Of a stretch of 64,000 bases of DNA, positions 23,792-32,487 are shown in pieces. Location: contig NZ_CP092423.2 of the NCBI RefSeq assembly GCF_022374895.2, forward strand, positions 1,550,001 through 1,614,000. The letters run 5' to 3'. A program made the position numbers and the translations under genes. The DNA comes from Mycobacterium lentiflavum. GTDB taxonomy: Bacteria; Actinomycetota; Actinomycetes; Mycobacteriales; Mycobacteriaceae. The notes beneath the pieces were generated by a model. That model was not told where the DNA came from. It saw nothing but the letters and a program-made list of their open reading frames with translations, and ran no database searches. The stretch's first letter is position 1. Each line of letters starts with the position of its first letter.

Positions 23792-26314
23792 TTAGATCTT
23801 CACCGTCAGCGGCCAGACTTTCCAGATGTCGTCGCAGTACTCGGCGATGGCGCGATCCGACGAGAACTTGCCGCTGCGCGCGGTATTAAGGATCGACATC
23901 TTGGTCCACGACTCCCCATCCAGCCACGCGGCACTCACCCGGCCCTGGCACTCCACATAGGAGGCGTAGTCGGCGCACACCAGGAAGGGGTCGTCGTAAC
24001 GCAGGTTGTCCACCAGCGGCTTGAACACCTCGGTGTCGCCGTGCGAGAACGTGCCGTCGGCAATCAGATTGAGCACCGCGGCCAGCTCGTCATTGCTGTC
24101 GATGTAATCCGACGGGCGGTAACCGCTTGCCTTGAGCGCCTCGACCTCGTCGACCGTCAGGCCGAACAGGAAGAAGTTCTCCGCTCCGGCCTCTTCGCGA
24201 ATCTCGACGTTGGCTCCGTCGAGCGTGCCTACCGTCAGGGCGCCGTTGATCATGAACTTCATGTTGCCGGTGCCTGAAGCTTCCTTGCCTGCGGTGGAAA
24301 TCTGCTCGGACACGTTGGCGGCCGGGTAGATCAGGTGCGCGTTCTGGACGTTGAAGTTCGGGATGAACGCGACCTTCAGGAACTTGTTGACCACCGGGTC
24401 GTTGTTGATTGTCTCCCCGACGGCGTTGATCAACTTGATGATCCGCTTGGCCAGGAAGTAGCCCGGCGCTGCCTTACCGCCAAAGATGAAGGCGCGCGGC
24501 GGAATCGAGAGCTCGGGGTTCTGCTTGAGCCGGTAGTACAGCGCAATGATGTGCAAGACATTGAGGTGCTGGCGCTTGTACTCGTGAATCCGCTTGACCT
24601 GGATGTCGAAAATCCACTGGGGGTTCAGTTCGACACCGGTCGTGTCGTGGATGAAGTTGGCCAGCCGCGCTTTGTTGGTGCGTTTGATGTCGCGCCATTG
24701 CTCCCGGAAGGACGAGTCGTCGATGAACGGTTCCAGCCCGCGCAGCTTGCCCAGGTCCTTCAGCCAGCCGTCCCCGATGGTGCGGTCGAGCAGCTCGCGC
24801 AGCCCGGGGTTGGACAGCGCGAGGAATCGCCGCGGCGTCACGCCATTCGTCTTGTTGCTAAACCGTTCTGGCCACATCTCGTAGAAGTCTTTGAGCACAC
24901 TTTCTTTCAGCAGCTCCGAGTGCAGAGCGGCGACGCCGTTGATGGCGTGGCTGCCGACGGTGGCCAGGTGAGCCATCCGTACGTTCTTGCCGCCGTCCTC
25001 GCCGATGAGCGACATCCGGCGGACGCGGTCCGCGTCGCCGAGAAATCGGGTGCGTACCTCGTTGAGGAACCGCCGGTTGATCTCGTAAATGATCTCCAGG
25101 TGGCGCGGCAGCGAGTCGCCGAACATCTGCAGCGGCCAGGTCTCGAGCGCTTCGGGCAGCAGGGTGTGGTTGGTGTAGGCGAAGGTCGCGACGGTGATGT
25201 CCCACGCCTCTTCCCACTCCAGGTGTCGCTCGTCGATCAGCAGCCGCATCAACTCGGCGACGCCGATAGACGGGTGAGTGTCGTTGAGCTGCAGGGCGAA
25301 TCGCTGGGGCAGCTCCCGGACGCCCGCGTCGGCGAGATCGTCCATGATGTGCAGCACGTGCTGCAGCGAGCAGGACACGAAGAAGTGCTGCTGTAGCAGA
25401 CGAAGGCGCTTGCCGGCCTCCGGCTCGTCGTTGGGGTAGAGGACCTTGGTGACCGTTTCCGAGGTCACCTCGTCTTCGACCGCTTTGTAGTAGTCGCCAG
25501 TGTTGAAGGCATCCAGCGCAAAAGATTTGACCGCCCGCGCGCTCCACAACGTCAGCACGTTGCAGGTGTTGACGCCGTAGCCCTGGATGGGGGTGTCGTA
25601 CGCGACGCCTTTGAGCATCAATCCGGGCACCCACCGGGCGCGCTCCCGCCCCGCCTCGTCGGTGTAGTGCTCGACGTGACCACCCCACTTGACGACATAG
25701 TTAACGTCGGGTTTGGCGATCTCCCAAGGGTTTCCGCGATCCAGCCAGTTGTCGGTCTGCTCGACCTGCCAGCCGTCGTGGATCTCCTGGTCGAAAATGC
25801 CGAATTCGTACCGGATTCCGTAGCCGATTGCCGGACGTTCGAGGGTGGCCAGCGAGTCCAGGTAGCAGGCCGCGAGCCGGCCGAGGCCGCCGTTGCCCAA
25901 CCCCGGTTCTTCCTCGCAGGCCAGCACCTCGTCAAGCCGCTGTCCCATCGCGGCCAAGGCGGACTTCGCGGCGCCCTCCAGGCCCAGGTTCAGCAGGTTG
26001 TTGCCCAGCTGCGGGCCCATCAGGAATTCGGCCGACAGGTAGCAGGTCACCTTGCGTCCGAGGTCGAGCGAGGTCTGCGTCGACGCCACCCGGCGGTCCT
26101 GCATGCGGTCGCGCACGGCCAGCGCCAGCGCCCGATAGTAGTGCTCGGGCCGCAGGGCCGCGGCCGGACGGCCGATCGAGTAGCGCAGGTGGTCGGTGAT
26201 CGCGCGCTGCAGCGCGGGGGCGCCCATCCCGGTGCGAGAGTGCTCGGCCAGGTCGGCGGGCCGGGAAGGGGCGGCAGACAATCCGTCCGAGGGGTTCTGA
26301 TCGAGATCGGTCAT
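23792..26314 (-). CDS. glgP: Glycogen phosphorylase
   Basis: 840 residues. The enzyme removes glucose from glycogen or maltodextrin chain ends as glucose 1-phosphate, which pgm converts onward. The PLP lysine lies in EASGTGNMKFMINGALTVGT; other family stretches are CYLSAEFLMGPQLGNNLLNL, RFALQLNDTHPSIGVAELMR and FSNKTNGVTPRRFL. M. tuberculosis GlgP is about 860 residues, so the gene is full length. The ATG at 26314 follows TAGGGAGTAGGA. The 24.3 kb plus-strand reading frame inside it is antisense noise. Confidence 0.97.
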   Translation of the reverse strand: MTDLDQNPSDGLSAAPSRPADLAEHSRTGMGAPALQRAITDHLRYSIGRPAAALRPEHYYRALALAVRDRMQDRRVASTQTSLDLGRKVTCYLSAEFLMGPQLGNNLLNLGLEGAAKSALAAMGQRLDEVLACEEEPGLGNGGLGRLAACYLDSLATLERPAIGYGIRYEFGIFDQEIHDGWQVEQTDNWLDRGNPWEIAKPDVNYVVKWGGHVEHYTDEAGRERARWVPGLMLKGVAYDTPIQGYGVNTCNVLTLWSARAVKSFALDAFNTGDYYKAVEDEVTSETVTKVLYPNDEPEAGKRLRLLQQHFFVSCSLQHVLHIMDDLADAGVRELPQRFALQLNDTHPSIGVAELMRLLIDERHLEWEEAWDITVATFAYTNHTLLPEALETWPLQMFGDSLPRHLEIIYEINRRFLNEVRTRFLGDADRVRRMSLIGEDGGKNVRMAHLATVGSHAINGVAALHSELLKESVLKDFYEMWPERFSNKTNGVTPRRFLALSNPGLRELLDRTIGDGWLKDLGKLRGLEPFIDDSSFREQWRDIKRTNKARLANFIHDTTGVELNPQWIFDIQVKRIHEYKRQHLNVLHIIALYYRLKQNPELSIPPRAFIFGGKAAPGYFLAKRIIKLINAVGETINNDPVVNKFLKVAFIPNFNVQNAHLIYPAANVSEQISTAGKEASGTGNMKFMINGALTVGTLDGANVEIREEAGAENFFLFGLTVDEVEALKASGYRPSDYIDSNDELAAVLNLIADGTFSHGDTEVFKPLVDNLRYDDPFLVCADYASYVECQGRVSAAWLDGESWTKMSILNTARSGKFSSDRAIAEYCDDIWKVWPLTVKI

Positions 26315-26502
26315 CGTGATTCCTACTCCCTAGAGGTGGTGGCAGTATCGCACCGATCTGCCCAGCTTCGCGCAGTTCGTCAGTCTGGCAGCGGTGTTTG
26401 CACACCAGGCGCGAAACTGACGACCGTCACGTGAACGCAACCTCACGCACTGGCGACGAAACGGCGTTGGTGGCGCGCGGGAAGGTCAGCGGCTCGAAGT
26501 CC

Positions 26503-27225
26503 TCAGCTCAGCTGGATGTCGCTGACGTCGATCGACACCATGAGCTCGTCTGGCATCGGCTGGCCGTCCGCGTCGCAGCGATACGCCCGGCGCTTGGACG
26601 GCACCTTGATACCGTCAGCCTCAACCATGTCGTAGAGGTACTGGATCGCGGCGAATCCGCCGGCGACGTCCACTCGGTAGTCGTGGCGGCGCAGCAGGTG
26701 GTCATCGCCGAAGTAAAACTCTTGCTTGCTGCTGTGGCTGGCGAACTGCGCTGGGAAATGCACTTCTAATCCGGACCACCGCTCGTCGTCGTGCTCGACC
26801 GGATCGATTTCGTTGACGGCGAAGTCGGGCAGCGTCATGAAGAACGGCGTGGTCAGATAAGTCCACAGGGCGTAGCCGTTGAAGTAGGCGCGCTGCAATG
26901 GGTCCCACGGTGTGGTCAAGCTGTGGCCGTTGAATGAATCTCGCGGATTCGATCGCTCGGCGACCACGCGGCCGTCTAACTTCTCGATCGCGATGCGTTC
27001 TGGCGTGAAATCGGTTTTCTGGTCTGTGGCACCGAACGGCCGAATCGATGCCCATTCGCGGTGTAAAGCAATGGTCATCCGCCGCGGCGAAGGATCTTGC
27101 GGTTGGCCCTTGATCGCCCACAGCTTGCCGCCGCTGACGATGGTCACCTCCATAAAGCTGAATTTGCGCCAGCGGTCAACTCCTCCGTGCGCCGCGAGCA
27201 CGGCTTTAAGCAGGCCAGACATCAC
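26503..27225 (-). CDS. Conserved hypothetical protein
   Basis: 240 residues (ATG at 27225 or 27222). It begins MMSGLLKAVLAAHGGVDRWR, has no signal peptide, and shows an antiparallel strand-rich middle (MTIALHREWASIRPFGATD, WSGLEVHFPAQFASHSSKQE) with YFGDDHLLRRHDYRVDVAGG, a pattern like lipid-binding LolA/SRPBCC-type folds. Similar proteins are common in mycobacteria and their function is unknown. Its promoter region is shared with the divergent SRPBCC gene. Confidence 0.6.
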   Translation of the reverse strand: MMSGLLKAVLAAHGGVDRWRKFSFMEVTIVSGGKLWAIKGQPQDPSPRRMTIALHREWASIRPFGATDQKTDFTPERIAIEKLDGRVVAERSNPRDSFNGHSLTTPWDPLQRAYFNGYALWTYLTTPFFMTLPDFAVNEIDPVEHDDERWSGLEVHFPAQFASHSSKQEFYFGDDHLLRRHDYRVDVAGGFAAIQYLYDMVEADGIKVPSKRRAYRCDADGQPMPDELMVSIDVSDIQLS

Positions 27226-27393
27226 TTGAGGATAGGCCGAGAATGACGACCTAAGGTGTCCCCGTCGGTACCACGTATCAGTTGGGAGTGGCTGCCGCTG
27301 GGTCGATTGGAATTTGCGAACACGTCCAGCGTGCTGATTGGCGTAGACGATGCAGCGATGCCGCGTCCAATGTCATCAAGAAAGGAATGTGTC

Positions 27394-27855
27394 ATGTCTG
27401 TCATCCACTTTCACGCGTCGACAACATCGACTCCAGCGCAGTTCATAGCCGGGCTCACTGACTTCGGGCCCGGACGGTCGGAGATTTTTGTCAACAGTGC
27501 CGATGCCTATCTGACGGTGCACCACAAGGGATCTCGGGAGGCCGACGTCACGGAGGGCTCGAGCGGAATTTGGGAGAGACTGCATTACGATTGGTCTGAC
27601 CCGAGCCATGTCAAGCTCACGACCGTTGATTCCAACGTGTTTGGCGGAGCTTCCGGCTACACCTACGCCCTTCAGCAGCGGCCCGACGGAACGACCGACG
27701 TGGACGTAGTCATCGTTCGAGAAGGCAAGAACTTCAAGGGGCGAGTGTTGTCGCGCGTGCTCGCAACCATCGCCAAGCGCTCGTTGGGCAAGGCGTTTTC
27801 CAGCAGCGTCAGGGCGATTGAAGCTCGCAGCGTGGCGAGCGCTCCTGGGGCTTGA
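27394..27855 (+). CDS. SRPBCC-family protein
   Basis: 153 residues from the ATG at 27394, preceded by AAAGGAATGTGTC; an upstream opening to 27256 lacks similarity. FHASTTSTPAQFIAGLTDFG is the typical N-terminal strand-helix of the polyketide cyclase/START fold, and VKLTTVDSNVFGGASGYTYA is the core sheet. The fold binds hydrophobic ligands; specific ligand unknown. Confidence 0.78.
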   Translation: MSVIHFHASTTSTPAQFIAGLTDFGPGRSEIFVNSADAYLTVHHKGSREADVTEGSSGIWERLHYDWSDPSHVKLTTVDSNVFGGASGYTYALQQRPDGTTDVDVVIVREGKNFKGRVLSRVLATIAKRSLGKAFSSSVRAIEARSVASAPGA

Positions 27856-27871
27856 TCCCGCACAGCGCTAC

Positions 27872-27909
27872 CAGCGCCTCGGCTGCAATCACTCGCAGCC
27901 GAGGCGCTG
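27872..27909. terminator. Strong bidirectional hairpin terminator
   Basis: cagcgcctcggctgc (27872-27886) and its exact complement at 27895-27909 form a 15-bp stem with an 8-base loop, right after the SRPBCC stop. No T tract follows, as is common in mycobacteria. Confidence 0.8.
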
Positions 27910-27941
27910 TCTCGGTCATCGGCGCCAAGCGGTTGGGCTCT

Positions 27942-27989
27942 GAATACCTCATGCCTCAAGCGTCTCTGCGCTTCGCGCATGAGGTATTC
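27942..27989. terminator. Second hairpin between convergent genes
   Basis: gaatacctcatgc (27942-27954) and gcatgaggtattc (27977-27989) form a perfect 13-bp stem with a 22-base loop, just before the stop of the convergent membrane protein gene. Confidence 0.75.
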
Positions 27990-27993
27990 GCTT

Positions 27994-28827
27994 CTAGGCC
28001 AGCACGTTTCGAGGTTCTTGTGGGGCGCGGTGTACGGCTTTTCGCTCCCACGGCCAGGTCATCAGCGCCCAGATCGCACCAACAATGGCGACTTCGGCCA
28101 GCACGTAGAAGGGCCAGGGCCCTAGAAAGTCCAGGGCTGAGGCGTTGGCGGGTTTCCGGTTGAGAAAGCCGTAGTCGGTTCCCGCGATTGTGTTGAAGAC
28201 CAAGGTGAACGCTCCCCACGCGAGGGTCGTGAGGATCGCGAAACGATAATTGCGCCAACCCGGCCGAATCCCGTAGCCCCAAGTCAGATAGATGGCCGCC
28301 CATACCACGAGCAGGTGCAGCGCAAAGAAGGTAAGGAAGCTATGGCTAGGGAAGTCCGCTGCGTTGAGATCCGGTGTGATCAACGCCTGTGAGCTCAGGG
28401 GGAGACCCCAGTAATAGACAAGTGTGGCGGCCCATGTGTGTTGCGACCACAGCGCGTAGGCCGCCGTGAGTTCGGCGATATCGCACAGTTGCAGCGGCAC
28501 CGACTGGGCAATGGTTGGCTGGACGAGTTTGTACGCCAGGGCCACACCGAAAATCGCCATGATCGCGACACCCAGGACGCGGCCGAAATGCCGAGCCTGC
28601 GGTCCGGTCTGCCGGTGCCCAGTCCACACCAACGCGGCGGACCCGATCGCGAAGACCACGAGCACCGCCAAATGTGACGGGCCGTAGGCGCAGAACTGCT
28701 GCGTCGCAGGAATCGTGGCCAAATCTGCCGTCGCCACTATCGCCAAAGTTGCGATCAGACAAGCGACCACGCGCCTTCTGCCGGACTGGGACATAGTGAT
28801 CGGGCTGAAGTTGAGTTCAGACATCAC
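27994..28827 (-). CDS. TIGR02206/YwaF-like integral membrane protein
   Basis: 277 residues with about seven membrane helices. Conserved family stretches are QFCAYGPSHLAVLVVFAIGS, LQLCDIAELTAAYAL and DFPSHSFLTFFALHLLVVW, the histidines marking the family. Function unknown. An internal ATG start 9-11 residues in (MSQSGRRR) is also possible. The gene converges on the SRPBCC gene across the paired hairpins. Confidence 0.85.
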   Translation of the reverse strand: MMSELNFSPITMSQSGRRRVVACLIATLAIVATADLATIPATQQFCAYGPSHLAVLVVFAIGSAALVWTGHRQTGPQARHFGRVLGVAIMAIFGVALAYKLVQPTIAQSVPLQLCDIAELTAAYALWSQHTWAATLVYYWGLPLSSQALITPDLNAADFPSHSFLTFFALHLLVVWAAIYLTWGYGIRPGWRNYRFAILTTLAWGAFTLVFNTIAGTDYGFLNRKPANASALDFLGPWPFYVLAEVAIVGAIWALMTWPWERKAVHRAPQEPRNVLA

Positions 28828-29388
28828 GTCTCTCCCTAGATCAGTGTTTCGGTGTCCACGCGGTTGCGTCTGTATCCACCATGAGGCCCGCGCCGGCCGC
28901 GCAGAAGGCTCTGTTAGGCCTGGGTACTGGCAGGGACAGGATTGGCCCTTCGAATCGCGGTCTGGGCCCGCGCTGGGCGATGATCTGCGCGCTCAGAGGT
29001 TGACGATCACTTGCGGTTCTCCGCTCGCAGCGGACAGAGCTTCGCTAGGGTTGGAACACCAGCAGCCGTTTGCCGTCGAGTCGCTCATGACGTCGGGAAT
29101 GGGCAAGACCTGACCTACATCTGCGACGACATACTCCTGCCCCGTCCCGTTGCCCGACGGTCAAACCGTCTGTGTCGCTGCCTAGTTCGTCGATCACGGA
29201 TTCGATTCCGGGTACGCGGGGAATTCCGGGACAAATCCATATCGGACCCGGGTGGTTGCAGATCACTGGCATGAACGGGCACAGCTGTTAAGCGAATCCC
29301 GGACCTGGCCGGGACGGGCCGGTGGTATCGGGCGGGTCTGCAGGTCATAGCGGGTCGGGGTATACAGCCTCAGCCCTACCTGCTGGCC
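28828..29388. other. Spacer holding a broken small gene
   Basis: About 560 bases between the YwaF-like gene and the ABC transporter ATPase. The only supported content is the frameshifted minus-strand gene at 28993-29272; the rest shows no coding frame with good similarity. Confidence 0.5.
28993..29272 (-). pseudogene. Small conserved gene with a one-base frameshift
   Basis: Reading from the ATG at 29272 gives MPVICNHPGPIWICPGIPRV, PGIESVIDELGSDTDGLTVG then QRDG in one frame. The frame one base later continues QEYVVADVGQVLPIPDVMSD, STANGCWCSNPSEALSAASG and EPQVIVNL up to a stop at 28993. The two joined frames use GC-rich third positions. The shift falls at the GGGG run in gacggggcag (about 29129-29149), so it is either a real mutation or a sequencing slip. 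A restored protein would have about 92 residues. I do not recognise it. Confidence 0.55.
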
Positions 29389-30369
29389 CTAATCCATTGC
29401 GGGCTCGCGTCCCCGTTCGGCATCGGCCCCGATTTGCCTCCGGAAGGCAGGGACGCTGTAGCCGGTTACCACCGCGTCGGTGCGGGCGCGCACGGTGGCG
29501 GAGCGCGGCAGACCGAACAGCGGTCCGATCTCGCCGAAGTAGTCGCCGGACTTGGCGATTCGGAGTACTTCTTGGCTGCCGTCCGCCGGTTGGCGGATCA
29601 TCTCGAGCTCTCCTTCAGAGACTGTGTAAATCAGATCGGATAGCGCGCCTTGGTCGAACAGCACTGTTCCCGCCTTGAGCTGAATCGTCTCGTGGGCGCG
29701 GTTGACCAAGGTCGTCGTCGGCACCATCTCGATCACACGGTCGGCCATCGGGAGTAACCGAGGGTCATGGGTGGCCACGACGACCATGCGATCGCCGGTC
29801 GCAAGTTCGCGAATCAGGCGGAGTATCTCCTCGACCTGGAGGTAGTCGAGATGTGCTGTCGGTTCGTCAGCCAGGATCAGCGGCGGATCGAGGGCGATCG
29901 CGCGCGCGACCGCTACCCGTTGTTGCTGGCCGCCGCTGAGATCGCCCGGTCGATGGGACATCCTGTCCCGCAACCCGACACGGGTCAGCAGCTCCTCGGC
30001 GCGCAGGCGCGCCTGGCCGCGTGACCTTCCTGCTGCGCGCAGCGGCACCATAACGTTCTCGAGCGCCGTCAAGCTTGGCACCAGGTTGAACGCCTGGAAC
30101 ACGATGCCGACGTCGCGCCGTCGGTATTGCGTCATCGCACGGCGGCTAAGCCCGGTCACTCCCACGTCACCGACGGTGATCCGGCCGGCCGTGGGTGTCA
30201 GGAGTCCACCGAGGCACGAGAGCAGTGTCGTTTTCCCGCAGCCGCTGGGGCCGAGCAGGATGGTCAACGAGCCGGCGTCCAGTTCAAGGTTCAGCCCGTC
30301 GATCGGGCGGATGGCATTGCCGCCGCTTGAGTATTCGACGACGAGGTCATCGATGCGTAAACCGACCAT
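29389..30369 (-). CDS. ABC transporter ATPase fused to a cyclic-nucleotide-binding domain
   Basis: 326 residues, matching in layout M. tuberculosis Rv0073. Walker A GPSGCGKTT at 40-48, signature LSGGQQQR about 144, Walker B LILADEPTAHLD about 164-175, then the His-switch VVATHDP. Residues 225-315 are a cNMP-binding-type beta roll: AGTVLFDQGALSDLIYTVSE and GDYFGEIGPLFGLPRSATVR with the phosphate-binding GEI...R..A pattern. The ATPase belongs to the MacB/LolD group that works with FtsX-like permeases, which matches the next gene. The published glutamine label for the M. tuberculosis relative is weak. Confidence 0.92.
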   Translation of the reverse strand: MVGLRIDDLVVEYSSGGNAIRPIDGLNLELDAGSLTILLGPSGCGKTTLLSCLGGLLTPTAGRITVGDVGVTGLSRRAMTQYRRRDVGIVFQAFNLVPSLTALENVMVPLRAAGRSRGQARLRAEELLTRVGLRDRMSHRPGDLSGGQQQRVAVARAIALDPPLILADEPTAHLDYLQVEEILRLIRELATGDRMVVVATHDPRLLPMADRVIEMVPTTTLVNRAHETIQLKAGTVLFDQGALSDLIYTVSEGELEMIRQPADGSQEVLRIAKSGDYFGEIGPLFGLPRSATVRARTDAVVTGYSVPAFRRQIGADAERGREPAMD

Positions 30370-30371
30370 GA

Positions 30372-31421
30372 TTAGGGACCTCCGAATGCGTGTGCGGGAT
30401 CGACGGCGGCAGCCCGTCGGACTGCCGTGGCGCTGGCCAGCACGCCGACCCCGCCGGCGATGACCGCCAGTAGTGGGTAGGCCGCTGGGGGTTCGATGAC
30501 GTTCATCGGGAACAGCGGTGCGAGCAAGCGGGCAAGCCCGGCGCCGAAGGCCGCAGCGAGGGTGGCGACGACGATCGCTTGCAGCACAAGGCCGGCCAGT
30601 ACCGATCGCGTCGCGACGCCGATCGCCTTGAATACCGCGAAGTCACGCATGCGCTCAAGGGCGGACAGATAGACGACACCGCCCACAATCAACGCCGCCA
30701 CGATCCACAGCAGAATGGCAACAATCCTGATTGCTTGGACGGCAATCCTGGTGGGCCGCATGAGGTCGTCGACCGCGACCGTCCGGTTGACAACCCGGTA
30801 GCCGTCGGGAACCTGCGAGAGTGTGCCCCGAACTCCGATCGAGGAGATGAGCGGCTGGCCGCCGAACTCCAGTTGTTGAACCCCCTCGGTCGTCACGAAG
30901 AGGTTGGGTGTCTTTGCGAGCGAGGTGGAATCGTTGACGATGCCGACGATCAGCAGCTTGCGCGAACCGACCTCGAGCTCTTCGCCAATCCGGCGGCCAA
31001 TCGTGCTTGAAACCGCCAGTTCGTCGGGGCTTTCTGGTGCCCTGCCCTCGGACATCGCCGGCATACCCGGACCATATGCCGGTGCCCCGAACATGGCAGC
31101 TGGGTGCGTGGAGTCGCCATTCTTGAACGTCGCACCCTTGTACGTGAGGGGAGCCGCGGCAACGACTCCCGGCTCGCTGGCGACCATCTTCAGTTCCGCC
31201 TGCGGGAACGGTGCGGAACCCAGGAAGGGTCCGGTCGCACCGGATTTGATCAGGAACACGTCAACGCCCAGGGACTCGACGGTGCGCTCATCCTCCACTC
31301 GGAACCCGTTCGCGAGCCCGGTGAGGATGAGCGTCATCGCGAATACGAGCCCGGTAACGATGATCGCGATCACGAAGCGCCATTTGCGCCACTGCATGTC
31401 GCGCAATGCGGTGAATAGCAT
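30372..31421 (-). CDS. FtsX-type ABC transporter permease
   Basis: About 349 residues from ATG at 31421 (MLFTALRDMQWRKWRFVIAI); an ATG at 31430 adds three residues. It has one N-terminal helix, a large periplasmic domain (about 45-240) and three C-terminal helices, the MacB_PCD/FtsX topology. The end reads ATAVRRAAAVDPAHAFGGP. It pairs with the ATPase downstream, three bases away. M. tuberculosis Rv0072 is the counterpart. Such systems move lipids, peptides or drive envelope signals rather than amino acids. Confidence 0.9.
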   Translation of the reverse strand: MLFTALRDMQWRKWRFVIAIIVTGLVFAMTLILTGLANGFRVEDERTVESLGVDVFLIKSGATGPFLGSAPFPQAELKMVASEPGVVAAAPLTYKGATFKNGDSTHPAAMFGAPAYGPGMPAMSEGRAPESPDELAVSSTIGRRIGEELEVGSRKLLIVGIVNDSTSLAKTPNLFVTTEGVQQLEFGGQPLISSIGVRGTLSQVPDGYRVVNRTVAVDDLMRPTRIAVQAIRIVAILLWIVAALIVGGVVYLSALERMRDFAVFKAIGVATRSVLAGLVLQAIVVATLAAAFGAGLARLLAPLFPMNVIEPPAAYPLLAVIAGGVGVLASATAVRRAAAVDPAHAFGGP

Positions 31422-31423
31422 GG

Positions 31424-31747
31424 TTACCACCTTCCGTCGCGCATGCGGGCCTGAGCGGCAACATGTTTGGCATACAGCGCGATAAGCAAACCAAGGGTGA
31501 TCAGTGCAGCCGCCGTCGTGGGTATGGGGTGAAACCAGAGCGATGCTTGGTTGTGAACTTGTGCCGTGCCTCGCGCGGCAAAGCGCATCACAAACGTAAG
31601 TGCGTCAACAGCATTCATCTCCGAATGCTTGAGCGCCCGTGTCGCGGTCAGCCGAGCGAGACCCGAACCGGTGGACACAATCCCATGCCGCCGGTCGGGC
31701 GCCTGCTCCGCACGGGGCCGTGCGCTCAACATCACTGTGGCAGTCAC
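31424..31747 (-). CDS. Small membrane protein heading the ABC operon
   Basis: 107 residues. The first 70 are hydrophilic and one membrane helix lies near the C-terminus (HPIPTTAAALITLGLLIALY), followed by a short basic tail RMRDGRW. The stop overlaps the permease start region, so the three genes are co-translated. It may be an accessory subunit of the FtsX-type transporter. Unknown otherwise. Confidence 0.6.
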   Translation of the reverse strand: MTATVMLSARPRAEQAPDRRHGIVSTGSGLARLTATRALKHSEMNAVDALTFVMRFAARGTAQVHNQASLWFHPIPTTAAALITLGLLIALYAKHVAAQARMRDGRW

Positions 31748-32025
31748 GGCATCCTCCCTCCCGTCTGATGTTCGAAAAAGGCCGCACTAAGGGCCGTGTG
31801 TCCACCATCGCCGCCCCGGCGATCGGCTGGGGATGCCGCATTTATCCCCAGTAGTGGCAGGGACAGGATCGGGTTTGTGGACAGATTTCGCTCTGGGCGA
31901 ATCGGCGAAGTGGTTGTAGGCTCTGCAAACACACCGACTGGGTGGCAGCAACGGCGCTGGGACTACGGTGCTGGCCTAGCGCGGCACCTCGTCGGCGGTC
32001 ATACCCGGGTCGAAAGGTATTGGCT

Positions 32026-32487
32026 GTGGAGACGAGGCGGCCCAAGCGGCGAAATATCGGCCAAATCTTCAGCAAGCTGTGGCTTCTAGCGGTCATCCTC
32101 GTTGTCGCCACCGTCGTCGTTTACGGCGTGAACATGGTTCGACGCTCGTCCGACGCGATCAGCAACCCGCCCGCCACACCCACCATTCCCGCGACCATCG
32201 TGCAGATCAACCCAAAGAACGTCACCTACGAGGTCTTTGGAGCCCTCGGCGGCGGCGGGAAAGTGACGTACGCGGATCTCGACAGTCGGCCGATCGAGGT
32301 GACGCTTGCGTCGCTGCCCTGGTCTCATTCGGAAACCACGATGGCGTCCTCGGCCACGTTGAGTCTTGTCGCACAGGTCGAGGGCGATTCGGTGGGTTGT
32401 CGGATTCTTGTCGACGGCCAGGTCCGCGATGAGCACTCGGTTGCCCATGACTCGGCGGCGGTCGCATGCACGGTGACCGCGGCATGA
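32026..32487 (+). CDS. MmpS-family membrane protein
   Basis: 153 residues from a GTG at 32026 with GAAAGG before it. A short cytoplasmic tail (ETRRPKRRNIGQIFSKLW) is followed by one helix (LLAVILVVATVVVYGVNMV) and an external domain with VTYEVFGALGGGGKVTYADL and a C-terminal pair of cysteines (VGCRILVDGQ, AVACTVTAA). MmpS proteins partner MmpL transporters and help siderophore or lipid export. The last codons overlap the mmpL ATG (ATGA). Confidence 0.92.
   Translation: METRRPKRRNIGQIFSKLWLLAVILVVATVVVYGVNMVRRSSDAISNPPATPTIPATIVQINPKNVTYEVFGALGGGGKVTYADLDSRPIEVTLASLPWSHSETTMASSATLSLVAQVEGDSVGCRILVDGQVRDEHSVAHDSAAVACTVTAA

Noticed and set aside
24335..25396. 353-codon plus-strand frame inside glgP
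   Set aside because: Antisense shadow of a highly conserved gene, with no ribosome site or family match.
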